Source: Paenibacillus sp. SY21-1 (GTDB lineage Bacteria; Bacillota; Bacilli; Paenibacillales; Paenibacillaceae). Taken from it: a stretch of DNA of 64,000 nucleotides. The notes under the pieces are model-generated. The model had not been told where the DNA came from. It saw only the letters and a list, made by a program, of their open reading frames with translations, and did not search any database. A program made the translations under genes and the position numbers. Below are positions 18,110 through 25,512 of this stretch, one piece after another; the stretch's first letter is position 1; each line of letters starts with the position of its first letter. The DNA is taken from NCBI RefSeq assembly GCF_005222705.1, contig NZ_STGF01000001.1, forward strand, positions 310,001 through 374,000. Reading direction: 5' to 3'.

Positions 18110-18207
18110 ATTCTATCTCCTCCCAAATGGATGAATCGCAAAGCGTTTGTAGGTAATACCTTACCATACGAAGTGTTAGCTTTCATCCCGCTTCGGCCCT
18201 AGTTCAC

Positions 18208-18236
18208 ATTAAACTTTTCACATCATTATTTGTCGG
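18208..18236 (-). promoter_or_regulatory. Candidate promoter of the actin operon
   Basis: On the minus strand, CCGACA (18236-18231), 17 bases, TTTAAT (18213-18208). Two direct copies of ATGTGAA (complement at 18203-18209 and 18217-18223) flank the -10. Downstream, GGTAA-TACC-TTACC around 18151-18165 is an inverted repeat in the leader. These are too few to be called a centromere. Confidence 0.35.
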
Positions 18237-18278
18237 AAAATACAGAAAGCTAGCCAATCCCCCTCCGGACGCGGCAAA

Positions 18279-18306
18279 GAAGCCAATCGGATAGCCGATT
18301 GGCTTC
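18279..18306 (-). terminator. Hairpin downstream of greA
   Basis: A perfect 12-base stem, GAAGCCAATCGG / CCGATTGGCTTC, with a 4-base loop, about 105 bases past the greA stop. The T tract is short (TTCTTT on the minus strand), so termination is probable but not certain. Confidence 0.55.
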
Positions 18307-18412
18307 TCGGGAATCGAGTCCGGATTAGCTGCCGCACTGCGGGGCCACTACTTGCCTGCCAACTAATATCGCATACGCGCCAGCCCAGCCTGTTTGCTGC
18401 GGTCCTGCTTCG

Positions 18413-18892
18413 CTATTGCGCTTTAATTTCCAGCAGCTCATAACGGATAATGCCCGCCGGCGCATTAACCTCGATAATGCTGCCCGCTTTTTTGCCTAGC
18501 AGCTCCTTGCCCAACGGACTTTCATAAGAAATTTTGTTTTCTACGACGTCCGCTTCCTCCGTACCGACGATTTTGTATTCAATCTGTTCTGCAAATTCGA
18601 TATCGTTTAATACGACAACGGTCCCAATCTGCACAGAAGACAGGTCCATACTGTCGGCCTTCACAATTTTTGCTTTCTTCAGCATCCGGTCGATTTGCAA
18701 GATCCGCGTTTCCATAAACGCCTGCTCTTCCTTGGCCGAGTGATACTCGCTGTTCTCCTTCAAATCGCCATAGCTGATGGCAAGCTTGATACGCGCCGCA
18801 AGCTCCTTGCGCTTCACATACTTGAGCTCGTCCAGCTCGGCTTCCAATTGCGCCAATCCCTCTTCGGTCAAAATAATTTCGTCGTTCGACAT
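18413..18892 (-). CDS. greA: Transcription elongation factor GreA
   Basis: 159 residues, the normal GreA length. ATG 18892 is preceded by CGGAGC; the frame extends 25 codons upstream into the rlmN gap without a ribosome site. The N-terminal coiled coil (ILTEEGLAQLEAELDELKYVKR through GDLKENSEYHSAKEEQAF) carries the acidic tip residues (D and E in GDLKENSEY) that direct RNA polymerase to cleave backtracked RNA. The C-terminal domain has the FKBP-like strands (IGTVVVLNDIEF; SYESPLGKELLGKKAGSIIEV). It follows rlmN by 32 bases, so the two are likely one operon. Confidence 0.93.
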   Translation of the reverse strand: MSNDEIILTEEGLAQLEAELDELKYVKRKELAARIKLAISYGDLKENSEYHSAKEEQAFMETRILQIDRMLKKAKIVKADSMDLSSVQIGTVVVLNDIEFAEQIEYKIVGTEEADVVENKISYESPLGKELLGKKAGSIIEVNAPAGIIRYELLEIKAQ

Positions 18893-18924
18893 CGATAACA
18901 GCTCCGTTTCTATATCATCTATCC

Positions 18925-19986
18925 TCAGTTGGCTTTCTTCATCTGCTTGCTTCTCAGCTGCCCGCAAGCCGCGTCGATATCCGCGCCATGCTCCAGACGC
19001 ACGCTGACGCTGACGCCTTGCTTCTTCAGCGTGTCATAGAACACGCGAATCGACTCTTGCTCGCTTCGCTGATACTGGCTATGCTCATCGACCGGATTGT
19101 ACGGGATGAGGTTGACGTTGACCAGCGGCCTGCGGGTTCCGACCAGCTCGGCCAGCTCCTGCGCATGCTCCTTCTGATCGTTCACGTCGCGCAGCAAAAT
19201 GTATTCAAGCGTCATGCGGCGCTTCGTTTTCTCCAAATAATAATCGATCGCCTGCATCAGCTTCTCGATCGGAATCGCCCGGTTGATTTTCATAATCCGG
19301 GTCCGCAGCTCATTGTTCGGCGCGTGCAGCGACACCGCCAGGTTCACGTTAAGATCGCTGTCTGCAAACTCATACAGCTTCCCTGCCAAGCCGCTCGTAG
19401 AGACGGTAATGTGCCGGGCGCCGATGGCGAGTCCTTTGTGATCCTTGACTACATTAATAAAGTTTGTCATGTGAACGAAGTTGTCGAACGGCTCGCCGAT
19501 GCCCATAACGACGATATGGCTCACCTTTTCTCCGTTGCCGGCATCGTCCAAGTGAAGCTGAACATGCATGATCTGCTCTACAATTTCGGCAGCGGACAAA
19601 TCGCGGCTTTTCGCCAATAGGCCGCTTGCGCAAAAGCTGCAGCCGATATTGCAGCCGACTTGTGTAGTCACGCAAACCGAGAGCCCGAATTTATGCTTCA
19701 TTAGAACCGTCTCGATTAAATTGCCGTCCTGCAAATTCAGAAGAAATTTCACTGTACCGTCCGCGGATTCCTGCTTCATGTTCTCCGTCAGCGTGCGGGT
19801 TGTGAAATGCTGCTCCAATAACGCTATACATTCTCTATGAACATCGGTCATATCCGCAAAGGAGGTGATTCGTCTCCGGTACAAATGCTCCCAGACCTGT
19901 GTCGCGCGAAACGGCTTATGTCCGCGCTCCCCAAGCCATGCGATCAGCTGCTCCTGCGTTAATCCGTATATGGATGGTTTGCTCAT
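18925..19986 (-). CDS. rlmN: Dual-specificity rRNA/tRNA adenine-C2 methyltransferase RlmN
   Basis: 353 residues, ATG 19986 after GAGGTTT. Radical-SAM cluster motif CNIGCSFC at 112-119, methyl-carrying catalytic Cys 341 in [10 protein letters not shown], and Cys 105 seven residues before the cluster, as in the E. coli enzyme. [10 protein letters not shown] and [18 protein letters not shown] are standard RlmN segments. It methylates C2 of A2503 in 23S rRNA and A37 in some tRNAs. The segment after the cluster ([15 protein letters not shown]) departs from the common STLGGLxRNL, so this may be a divergent second copy of the kind found in Paenibacillus. The Cfr alternative (C8 methylation) is less likely because the overall motifs are RlmN-like. 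Confidence 0.88.
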   Translation of the reverse strand: MSKPSIYGLTQEQLIAWLGERGHKPFRATQVWEHLYRRRITSFADMTDVHRECIALLEQHFTTRTLTENMKQESADGTVKFLLNLQDGNLIETVLMKHKFGLSVCVTTQVGCNIGCSFCASGLLAKSRDLSAAEIVEQIMHVQLHLDDAGNGEKVSHIVVMGIGEPFDNFVHMTNFINVVKDHKGLAIGARHITVSTSGLAGKLYEFADSDLNVNLAVSLHAPNNELRTRIMKINRAIPIEKLMQAIDYYLEKTKRRMTLEYILLRDVNDQKEHAQELAELVGTRRPLVNVNLIPYNPVDEHSQYQRSEQESIRVFYDTLKKQGVSVSVRLEHGADIDAACGQLRSKQMKKAN

Positions 19987-20202
19987 GAATAATAAACCTC
20001 TTTTCCCGGGGCCCCGGCATGAAGCCCGCTGTCCGTTCGGCCGCCTTTCCGCCGAATCCCGTCAACCGCGCCGCTATTTACGAATGCGCAGGACTGCTTA
20101 TTATTTTCCCACTTTTTCACGCTTTAAACAAGGAGTAAATCAAGGCACAGCCTTCGTACGTAGAACAACTTTCTGGCTTGCAGCGCCTATCTCTCTCTGG
20201 CA

Positions 20203-20254
20203 CATAAAAGAGACCCTTGTCCGCACGGCAAAAGCCGAACGCCAAAGGTCCCTT
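20203..20254 (-). terminator. Terminator of the Bax-inhibitor gene
   Basis: An imperfect long stem on the minus strand (AGGGACCTTTG...CAAGGGTCTCT) with an inner hairpin CGGC-TTTT-GCCG, followed by CTTTTATG. Confidence 0.6.
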
Positions 20255-20307
20255 CTTATTAGCTTCTATTGGAGCGGATTAGCCTACATCTCTATAAACG
20301 ATGGCGT

Positions 20308-21045
20308 TTAGTCGCGGCTCATAATCTTGCTTAGCAGCCGCAGCATTTCAATATAGAGCCACACGAGCGTGACCATCAGGCCGAATGCGCCGTACCATTC
20401 CATATATTTCGGCGCCCCTTGCTCCGCCCCGCTTTCAATAAAATCAAAATCAAGCACCAGATTCAGCGCAGCGACGGCTACGATAACAAGCGAGATGCCG
20501 ATGCCGATCAGACTGTTGCTGTGCAGGTAAGGCACGCTAAGACCGAAGAAGCCAAGGATGAAGCTTACCAGATACATAAGCGCGATGCCCGCCGTAGCAG
20601 AGAAAACCATCAGCCTGAAATTGCGCGTAGCTTTGATCAGCCTCATTCTATATGCAAACAACAGGGCCAAGAACACGCACATCGTCAGCAAAGCGGCCTG
20701 CATCGTGATGCCATTGTACAACGATTCGTAGCTGGCGGATAAACCGCCCAGGAACAAGCCCTCGAATGCGGCATATAAAGGAACCAGAAACGGAGCGGTA
20801 CGCGGAACAAAGCTGATAATCAGCGCCAGCACGAGACCGGCAATCGCCCCGCCAATAACGAACGGCATGACATTTTGCCCATCCATATACATGGCCCAGG
20901 ACGCGAACGCGCCGCCAAGCAGGATCGCCAGCGTAATGAATGTTTTGTTCACAGTACCGTTAATGGTCATTGAATCCTGTGAAAAGGAGCCTTGCTTTTC
21001 AAAAATGTTATCCTTTAAAGTCGGGTTGCCACTGCGGCCTATCAT
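20308..21045 (-). CDS. Bax inhibitor-1/YccA family membrane protein
   Basis: 245 residues, ATG 21045 after GAGGTGATGG. A ~30-residue cytoplasmic N-terminus is followed by seven hydrophobic helices; TM6-TM7 contain LNLVLDFDFIESGAEQG and YMEWYGAFGLMVTLVWLYIEMLRLL. The paired aspartates in LDFDFIE correspond to the pH-sensing Asp pair of the calcium-leak family (BsYetJ). This longer N-terminal form is the YccA-like group. Single-gene unit ending in a hairpin. The physiological substrate in bacteria is not settled; calcium leak is a family inference. Confidence 0.85.
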   Translation of the reverse strand: MIGRSGNPTLKDNIFEKQGSFSQDSMTINGTVNKTFITLAILLGGAFASWAMYMDGQNVMPFVIGGAIAGLVLALIISFVPRTAPFLVPLYAAFEGLFLGGLSASYESLYNGITMQAALLTMCVFLALLFAYRMRLIKATRNFRLMVFSATAGIALMYLVSFILGFFGLSVPYLHSNSLIGIGISLVIVAVAALNLVLDFDFIESGAEQGAPKYMEWYGAFGLMVTLVWLYIEMLRLLSKIMSRD

Positions 21046-21442
21046 GAAACCATCACCTCATTATGTAAGTTAGTTTGATTCTATCATATTGCGTCCCATC
21101 CCACCATAAAATCCCTATTTCTCCTTTTACGCTATTCCAACACAAACCTACAACACCTTTTTACATCGCAACGACGATTGTCGCCGATGAAGCTTGCGCC
21201 ATGCGACAACAACCCTTATTTCCATACGGAAGCAAGAGGGGCCCGCCTGCAATGTTTTTCCTTATAGAATGCCCCTTTTCGCCCTCCTTCAAACGGTCCT
21301 TCATGCCAGTCGCGCGCACCCTAATTTTTTGTCTAAAAGTTTTTTGGGATCAGGCCCATAATGCGACAGCACTTCCTATTTCGCCGTTGTTATACTCTAG
21401 TTAATCCAGTTAACCTTAAACTATGTTGGGAGGAACGAAAAT
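21046..21442. other. Intergenic region of 397 bp without a recognised gene
   Basis: It separates the leftward Bax-inhibitor gene from the rightward small gene. I see no long open frame with a ribosome site. TATGATAGAAT near 21070-21085 (minus strand) may be the -10 of the Bax-inhibitor gene and TTATACT near 21388-21396 that of the small gene; neither has a good -35. Confidence 0.3.
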
Positions 21443-21772
21443 ATGAAAGCTATTTTCCTAATCATCCGCAAGTTATTTACGGTTCTGATGCAAGCCTGGA
21501 CTAAACGATTCGGCGCTGCCCGCCCACGCGGCATGGACGAGCCTGTACAGGCTCGCAGACAACGCCGGGCTGCCCGGCACCAGGCAACGATCTATTCCTT
21601 TGACGCCTATATAAAAGAAAAGCAGCGAGCGAAGCAGAAAGCGCATTCCCTTCAGCCTAGAAGGGCAAAAGCCGTTCCTGAATCGGACCTGCAACGCCCG
21701 CCCCGCGACAGCCGCGAGGAGTGGCAAATTCGATGCAGCCAGCGCAAATCCCGTTTTCTGAGCTCGGCTTGA
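21443..21772 (+). CDS. Small basic orphan protein, member A of a paralogous pair
   Basis: 109 residues, ATG 21443 after GGGAGGAACG. A short hydrophobic N-terminal helix (MKAIFLIIRKLFTVLMQAW) precedes a very Arg/Lys/Gln-rich region. It shares with the gene at 21984 the N-terminus MK-x-IF-x-I, the motif IYSFDAYIKEK (ICSFEAYVPEK in the other), a central KAVPESD, and the ending EWQIRCSQRKSRFLSSA (DWKVWCDNNRMLFKTSA). I do not recognise the family. A single conserved cysteine sits ~13 residues from the end. The N-terminal helix may attach it to the membrane. Confidence 0.6.
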   Translation: MKAIFLIIRKLFTVLMQAWTKRFGAARPRGMDEPVQARRQRRAARHQATIYSFDAYIKEKQRAKQKAHSLQPRRAKAVPESDLQRPPRDSREEWQIRCSQRKSRFLSSA

Positions 21773-21983
21773 ACGCGAGATAAACATGGCGCTTACAGCC
21801 TAAAAGCAAATTCATACGACAAGGAGGCGACTTTACCACAACTTCAAGACTAACGACATACACGAAGGGCGGAGATGCCGACGAAGTAACGATGGTTTCA
21901 TACGAAGGATGCGCAGGGGCGAATCGCGCAGTGCTTGTCCGCATAGCGGCATATTCAAATTTAACTATTTGGAGGAATGGACG

Positions 21984-22271
21984 ATGAAAACGATTTTCCG
22001 AATTCTGTGGAGCTTGATCAAGCTGCTCGCTCAAACCGATAAACAACCGGCCAATGCCGGAACGCCAGGACTCGGCCTCATCTGCTCATTTGAAGCCTAT
22101 GTGCCGGAAAAGACGCTGCTGCGTCCCCTGCCTCCCCGCAAATATCAGGACCCTGCCCAGCAGTCCGTGCAGCTCGCGCAAGCTGTGCCGAAACGGCAGC
22201 AGGTTTCACCAAATACAGATTGGAAGGTGTGGTGCGACAATAACCGAATGTTGTTCAAAACCTCCGCCTAA
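21984..22271 (+). CDS. Small orphan protein, member B of a paralogous pair
   Basis: 95 residues, ATG 21984 after GGAGGAATGG; the frame is open 25 codons further upstream but without a ribosome site. N-terminal hydrophobic helix MKTIFRILWSLIKLLAQ, then the shared SFEAYVPEK motif (~35-43), a Pro/Gln-rich middle, and the shared C-terminal DWKVWC block with one cysteine. It lies 211 bases after member A in the same direction, consistent with a local gene duplication. Unknown function; no known domain recognised. Confidence 0.62.
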   Translation: MKTIFRILWSLIKLLAQTDKQPANAGTPGLGLICSFEAYVPEKTLLRPLPPRKYQDPAQQSVQLAQAVPKRQQVSPNTDWKVWCDNNRMLFKTSA

Positions 22272-22390
22272 GTCCGCAAAGCTCTTGCCGATGCCGTCCC
22301 GAATCCCATTCGGTTCAGGCCGCGCTTCGGGGCGATGCGTTCGGGCATGGCAGAGAGCCTGCACCCAGGCGGGCACGCTGCCCATGCCGC

Positions 22391-22425
22391 ATAAAAAGGC
22401 CGCCCTGCACAATAGGCGGGCGGCC
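22391..22425 (-). terminator. Terminator of the MarR/quinone-reductase operon
   Basis: GGCCGCCC (22398-22405) pairs with GGGCGGCC (22418-22425); on the minus strand the stem is followed by five T. Confidence 0.85.
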
Positions 22426-22453
22426 TCGGGGCCAATCGAACGGTCCTCATTCT

Positions 22454-23038
22454 TTATGCAAACACGGTACGCACTCTTTCGTCCACTTGGCGCAGAATGT
22501 CAGTCAGCGCTTCTTCTCCTATGGCCGGCACTCCGCCAAACAACAGATGCTCGACTGGCTCAATGCCTGTAAAATCAAAAATGCCGATATCGGAGGTGAT
22601 CTTGAGACCGGCGGTCATGCCGATTTGATCATAGATTTCTTTTGGCGTGCCATGCGTGTTAATAATCAGGCCTTTTTTGCCTGTGAGCAGCTTGTCGATG
22701 CCCGCAGCTCCGTATGCGTAAGCGAAGCCGTATGCAAATACGCGGTCAACATATCCTTTCAGAATAGCAGGCAAGCCAGTCCACCAAATCGGGAAAATAA
22801 ACGTGATCGTGTCGGCTTCCGAGATATGCTGCTGCTCCACCCGAATATCTTCCGGCGTTTGTCCCGCCTTCATGGCTTCGGTATCGGCCGGTTTAAGCAC
22901 CGGCTGGAAATCAAGGGCGTACAGATCGCGGACGACAACCTCGTCGCCGTTTGCCTTCAAAGCTGCCGCCGTCGTTTCCAATATCGCATGATTAAAGCTG
23001 TCTGCATTAGGATGTGCGTAAACGATCAAATGTTTCAT
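22454..23038 (-). CDS. NAD(P)H quinone reductase, flavodoxin-fold (MdaB/KefF/NQO1-like)
   Basis: 194 residues, ATG 23038 after GGAGGGG. Starts MKHLIVYAHPNADSFNHAIL, the FMN/FAD phosphate-binding start of the Flavodoxin_2 family; FIFPIWWTGLPAILKGYVDRVF (~80-101) is the quinone/FAD-site signature and LIINTHGTP follows. It catalyses two-electron reduction of quinones with NAD(P)H, avoiding semiquinone radicals. It is 32 bases after a MarR gene on the same strand, so induction by quinones or electrophiles through that regulator is likely. Confidence 0.88.
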   Translation of the reverse strand: MKHLIVYAHPNADSFNHAILETTAAALKANGDEVVVRDLYALDFQPVLKPADTEAMKAGQTPEDIRVEQQHISEADTITFIFPIWWTGLPAILKGYVDRVFAYGFAYAYGAAGIDKLLTGKKGLIINTHGTPKEIYDQIGMTAGLKITSDIGIFDFTGIEPVEHLLFGGVPAIGEEALTDILRQVDERVRTVFA

Positions 23039-23070
23039 AAGAAAACCCCTCCAGCATGTTTAATAGTGTG

Positions 23071-23493
23071 TTAGAATCTGTTCAAAACCTTCTCCAGCAA
23101 AGCCTCAAGCTGCAAGCTCTCCGACTGGGTCAACCCCCCGTACAGCGTATCGTTCAGAATAGCCGAAACCTCGCGAAAAACGGGCTCCAGCTCCCTTCCC
23201 TTCTTCGTCAGCATGATCGAGGTGATACGCGCATCCTCCTCCTGCTTTACTCTCTCCACGTAACCAAGCTGCTCCAGCTTGTTCACCAGCACGGTTACGG
23301 TAGGCTGAGTCCGGCGAATGTTCTCTGCAAGCTCCTTAATGGACAAACCGTTGTTTTCGTACAGCTTGACCAGAATATCGCCATGCGAAGGCACAATCCC
23401 TTCAATGTTGCGTTTGGCCAGCTCGGACACGATTCTAAGGTGTACCTGCTCTTTAATCTTCCCAATCAAGGAAGCCGTATGATAGTTAAGCAT
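23071..23493 (-). CDS. MarR-family autoregulator of the quinone reductase operon
   Basis: Winged helix: HGDILVKLYENNGLSIKELAENIRRTQPTVTVLVNKLEQLGYVERV, with the wing EEDARITSIMLTKKG. The frame is open to ATG 23514, but none of the possible starts (23514, 23508, 23493) has a ribosome site. A near-perfect promoter (23500-23528) predicts transcription starting at about 23493, so I choose ATG 23493 (140 residues), which would be a leaderless start. The protein has no cysteine, so it would sense a ligand directly and not through thiol oxidation. The palindrome in its promoter spacer suggests autorepression. Confidence 0.8.
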   Translation of the reverse strand: MLNYHTASLIGKIKEQVHLRIVSELAKRNIEGIVPSHGDILVKLYENNGLSIKELAENIRRTQPTVTVLVNKLEQLGYVERVKQEEDARITSIMLTKKGRELEPVFREVSAILNDTLYGGLTQSESLQLEALLEKVLNRF

Positions 23494-23499
23494 AAAATC

Positions 23500-23528
23500 A
23501 TTATACATAGACATCTATGCATTTTCAA
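23500..23528 (-). promoter_or_regulatory. MarR promoter with palindromic operator in the spacer
   Basis: On the minus strand, TTGAAA (23528-23523), a 17-base spacer and a perfect TATAAT (23505-23500). The spacer and its edge carry the palindrome CATAGATGTCTATG (23507-23520), a typical size for a MarR dimer. Confidence 0.75.
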
Positions 23529-23540
23529 GTCAACCACCTA

Positions 23541-23569
23541 TTGATTTTTTGCGGTAATCATGCGACAAT
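23541..23569 (+). promoter_or_regulatory. Promoter of the TetR-GNAT-YczE operon
   Basis: TTGATT (23541-23546), a 17-base spacer, GACAAT (23564-23569), directly followed by the 20-base palindrome. It is back-to-back with the MarR promoter, only 12 bases between the two -35 boxes. Confidence 0.65.
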
Positions 23570-23589
23570 TTCCTGACGATCGTCAGGAA
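23570..23589 (+). promoter_or_regulatory. Perfect 20-bp palindrome, probable TetR operator
   Basis: TTCCTGACGATCGTCAGGAA is a perfect inverted repeat starting right after the -10 box and ending 14 bases before the CTG start, so it covers the transcription start. A bound TetR dimer would block its own operon. Confidence 0.75.
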
Positions 23590-23603
23590 GGGAGGAAATA
23601 TAG

Positions 23604-24209
23604 CTGACCGCAACCTTAATTAAGAAAGAAGCACTGGCCCAATTCGCCAAAAAAGGCTACGATGGCGCTTCGCTAACCGATATCGCCCAAGCAGTCGGCA
23701 TTCGCAAGCAGTCGATCGCTACTTATTTTTCCAAGAAGGAAGAGCTGTTTCTTGCCGTATTTGAAGACATGGCTATGGATTACTTTCATTTCATGTCCCG
23801 TCTGCACGATCAAATACGCGAGGAACCCGCCGAGCGGAAGCTGAAGGAAATCATTTATCAAAGCTACCGGTATCGTGCCGACCGTCCCGAGCTGACCGCC
23901 TTCTACAAACGCGCTGTGCAATTTCCTCCGCCTTTTCTGGAAACGCGCATGCATGGGGAAATCGCCCGAATGGAGCAGCGCTCGTCCGCTCTCTATGAAG
24001 CCGTATTTCGGGAAGGCATACAGGATGGCTCCATTGCGGCGCGCGATACGAAGGATTTGCTGGCCTCCTTCTACTGCTTGCTGGACGGCATTTCGATGCA
24101 AATGTTTTTTTATGATACGGAAACGTTTCTGAGACGACTCGACAGCATTTGGTTCATTTTCTGGGAGGGCATCAAACGCCCTGAACCGCTTCGAGGAAAT
24201 TTGTTTTAA
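23604..24209 (+). CDS. TetR/AcrR-family regulator with probable CTG start
   Basis: 201 residues. The first ATG in frame (23769) would remove the whole DNA-binding domain. Reading back, the frame is open to TAG 23601, and a CTG at 23604 sits 7-8 bases after GGGAGGAAA. This restores the HTH: ALAQFAKKGYDGASLTDIA, GIRKQSIATYFSKKEEL. The ligand domain follows (residues ~60-195). No ATG, GTG or TTG lies between the stop and the HTH, so CTG is the only plausible start. The operator palindrome lies directly upstream. The GNAT and YczE genes follow, 31 bases on and overlapping. Confidence 0.82.
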   Translation: MTATLIKKEALAQFAKKGYDGASLTDIAQAVGIRKQSIATYFSKKEELFLAVFEDMAMDYFHFMSRLHDQIREEPAERKLKEIIYQSYRYRADRPELTAFYKRAVQFPPPFLETRMHGEIARMEQRSSALYEAVFREGIQDGSIAARDTKDLLASFYCLLDGISMQMFFYDTETFLRRLDSIWFIFWEGIKRPEPLRGNLF

Positions 24210-24240
24210 CATAACCATACAAAAGGGATAGGTGAGTGGA

Positions 24241-24690
24241 ATGAAAGTCATTTCCGTCAAATCGCAAGACGAGCTAAAGCATGTATTTGATATACGGAGA
24301 ACGGTATTTGTAGAGGAGCAGGGCGTTGCCGCAGAGCTTGAATTCGACGCCCACGAATCGCTTGCCGAGCATGTGTTAGCCTATTGGGAAGGTCAACCTG
24401 CCGGCGCAGGCAGACTGCGGGAAGTGGATGGAGTGGCCAAGCTGGAGCGAATTTGCGTGCTGGCTGATTACCGCAAGTTTGGAATCGGCAAACACATTAT
24501 TCGGTTCCTGGAGCGGCTCGCAAGCGAACGCGGCCTTGCCAAGGCCAAGCTGCATGGACAAACGCATGCGGAGGGATTTTATCTAAAGCTGGGGTATACG
24601 ACCGACTCTCCCGTGTTCATGGAGGATGGCATCCCACATGTGAGAATGATCAAAACGTTGGCGCCGACTTCCGAGCTGGGCGGAGAATAA
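24241..24690 (+). CDS. GNAT N-acetyltransferase (YjcF/ElaA-like)
   Basis: 149 residues; ATG 24241 preferred over GTG 24232 because AGGTGAG gives good spacing. It begins with the pattern FDIRRTVFVEEQGV (residues 16-29) typical of ElaA/YjcF-type GNAT proteins. The acetyl-CoA pyrophosphate loop is LERICVLADYRKFGIGKHII (R-x-x-G-x-G), and AEGFYLKLGY is the motif B region. Substrate is unknown. Its last base overlaps the next gene (TAATG), so the two are translationally coupled; the TetR gene upstream probably controls both. Confidence 0.85.
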   Translation: MKVISVKSQDELKHVFDIRRTVFVEEQGVAAELEFDAHESLAEHVLAYWEGQPAGAGRLREVDGVAKLERICVLADYRKFGIGKHIIRFLERLASERGLAKAKLHGQTHAEGFYLKLGYTTDSPVFMEDGIPHVRMIKTLAPTSELGGE

Positions 24691-25304
24691 TGCAGGGCGG
24701 AAGCAGACGCTGGGCTTATTATAGTGTCGGCATTCTTATTCTGACCCTTGGCGTCGCATTATCAATCAAAGCCAGGCTGGGCACGGGGCCGTTCGACGCT
24801 CTGCTTGTCGGACTCCATGAGCGGATCGGCCTCACTGTCGGCGCTTGGGAAATAATCGCAGGCTTGCTGCTCGTTTTGTTAAATGGCGCGATCGGAAGAG
24901 AGAAGCCGGATTATGCGGCGCTGCTGACCGCCCTGCTCACCGGAGGCTGCATCGACTTTTGGCTTTTTGCTATCGGCGACGGGCTGGATTCCGCCTCTTT
25001 GGCCGCTAGGCTCGCCCTCCTCGCCGCCGGTTTTTTCATTGCGGGCTTCGGCATCGCCGTTCACCTTCAAGGCCATGTCGCGTTAGGTCCTATCGACCGC
25101 TCGATGATGGTCATTCACAAGCTGACGGGCTGGAATATCGCCATTTCCCGGGCTATAGTCAGCACTCTCCTGCTGCTGCTCGCACTTGCGTTCAGCGGCC
25201 CGATCGGGATTGGCACCGTTCTCTTCACTTTATTGTCGGGCGCGGTAATCTCCATGTTCATTCCTTATGTCGCCGCGCGGCCCAATCCGCATGCAAAAGC
25301 CTGA
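24690..25304 (+). CDS. YczE/YitT-family integral membrane protein
   Basis: 204 residues with five hydrophobic segments. Characteristic segments are GVALSIKARLGTGPFDALLVGL near the N-terminus and the second half-repeat FGIAVHLQGHVALGPIDRSMM, the internal repeat typical of YczE-like proteins (YczE is linked to lipopeptide production in B. subtilis, with unknown mechanism). Its ATG overlaps the GNAT stop by one base. Last gene of the TetR operon; a terminator spans its stop codon. Confidence 0.8.
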   Translation: MQGGSRRWAYYSVGILILTLGVALSIKARLGTGPFDALLVGLHERIGLTVGAWEIIAGLLLVLLNGAIGREKPDYAALLTALLTGGCIDFWLFAIGDGLDSASLAARLALLAAGFFIAGFGIAVHLQGHVALGPIDRSMMVIHKLTGWNIAISRAIVSTLLLLLALAFSGPIGIGTVLFTLLSGAVISMFIPYVAARPNPHAKA

Positions 25305-25350
25305 GCATGCTGCGCTTGCCCGCGTTGCGGCTTAGGCCTTTCTCCTTTTA
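25299..25350 (+). terminator. Terminator overlapping the YczE stop codon
   Basis: GCCTGAGC (25299-25306) pairs with GCTTAGGC (25330-25337, one G-U), followed by CTTTCTCCTTTT. The stem includes the TGA stop at 25302-25304. Confidence 0.6.
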
Positions 25351-25512
25351 ATAGATTCCTCTAACCGCCCCGAAGGCGTTATTCCGCTGCAAATCCGCAC
25401 ATATATGCTGCCTGTAGGCTTAATGCTTATACCAAATGTCTGCGAGATTAATATCTTGTAGAGACAACTATCAGCAATAAGTAGACAGCATGATGAAACG
25501 GAGGCGCATTCC

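Noticed and set aside
18110..18280. Centromere (parC) array for the ParM-like system
   Set aside because: Only two 7-bp direct repeats and one short inverted repeat are visible; parC regions usually carry many iterons.
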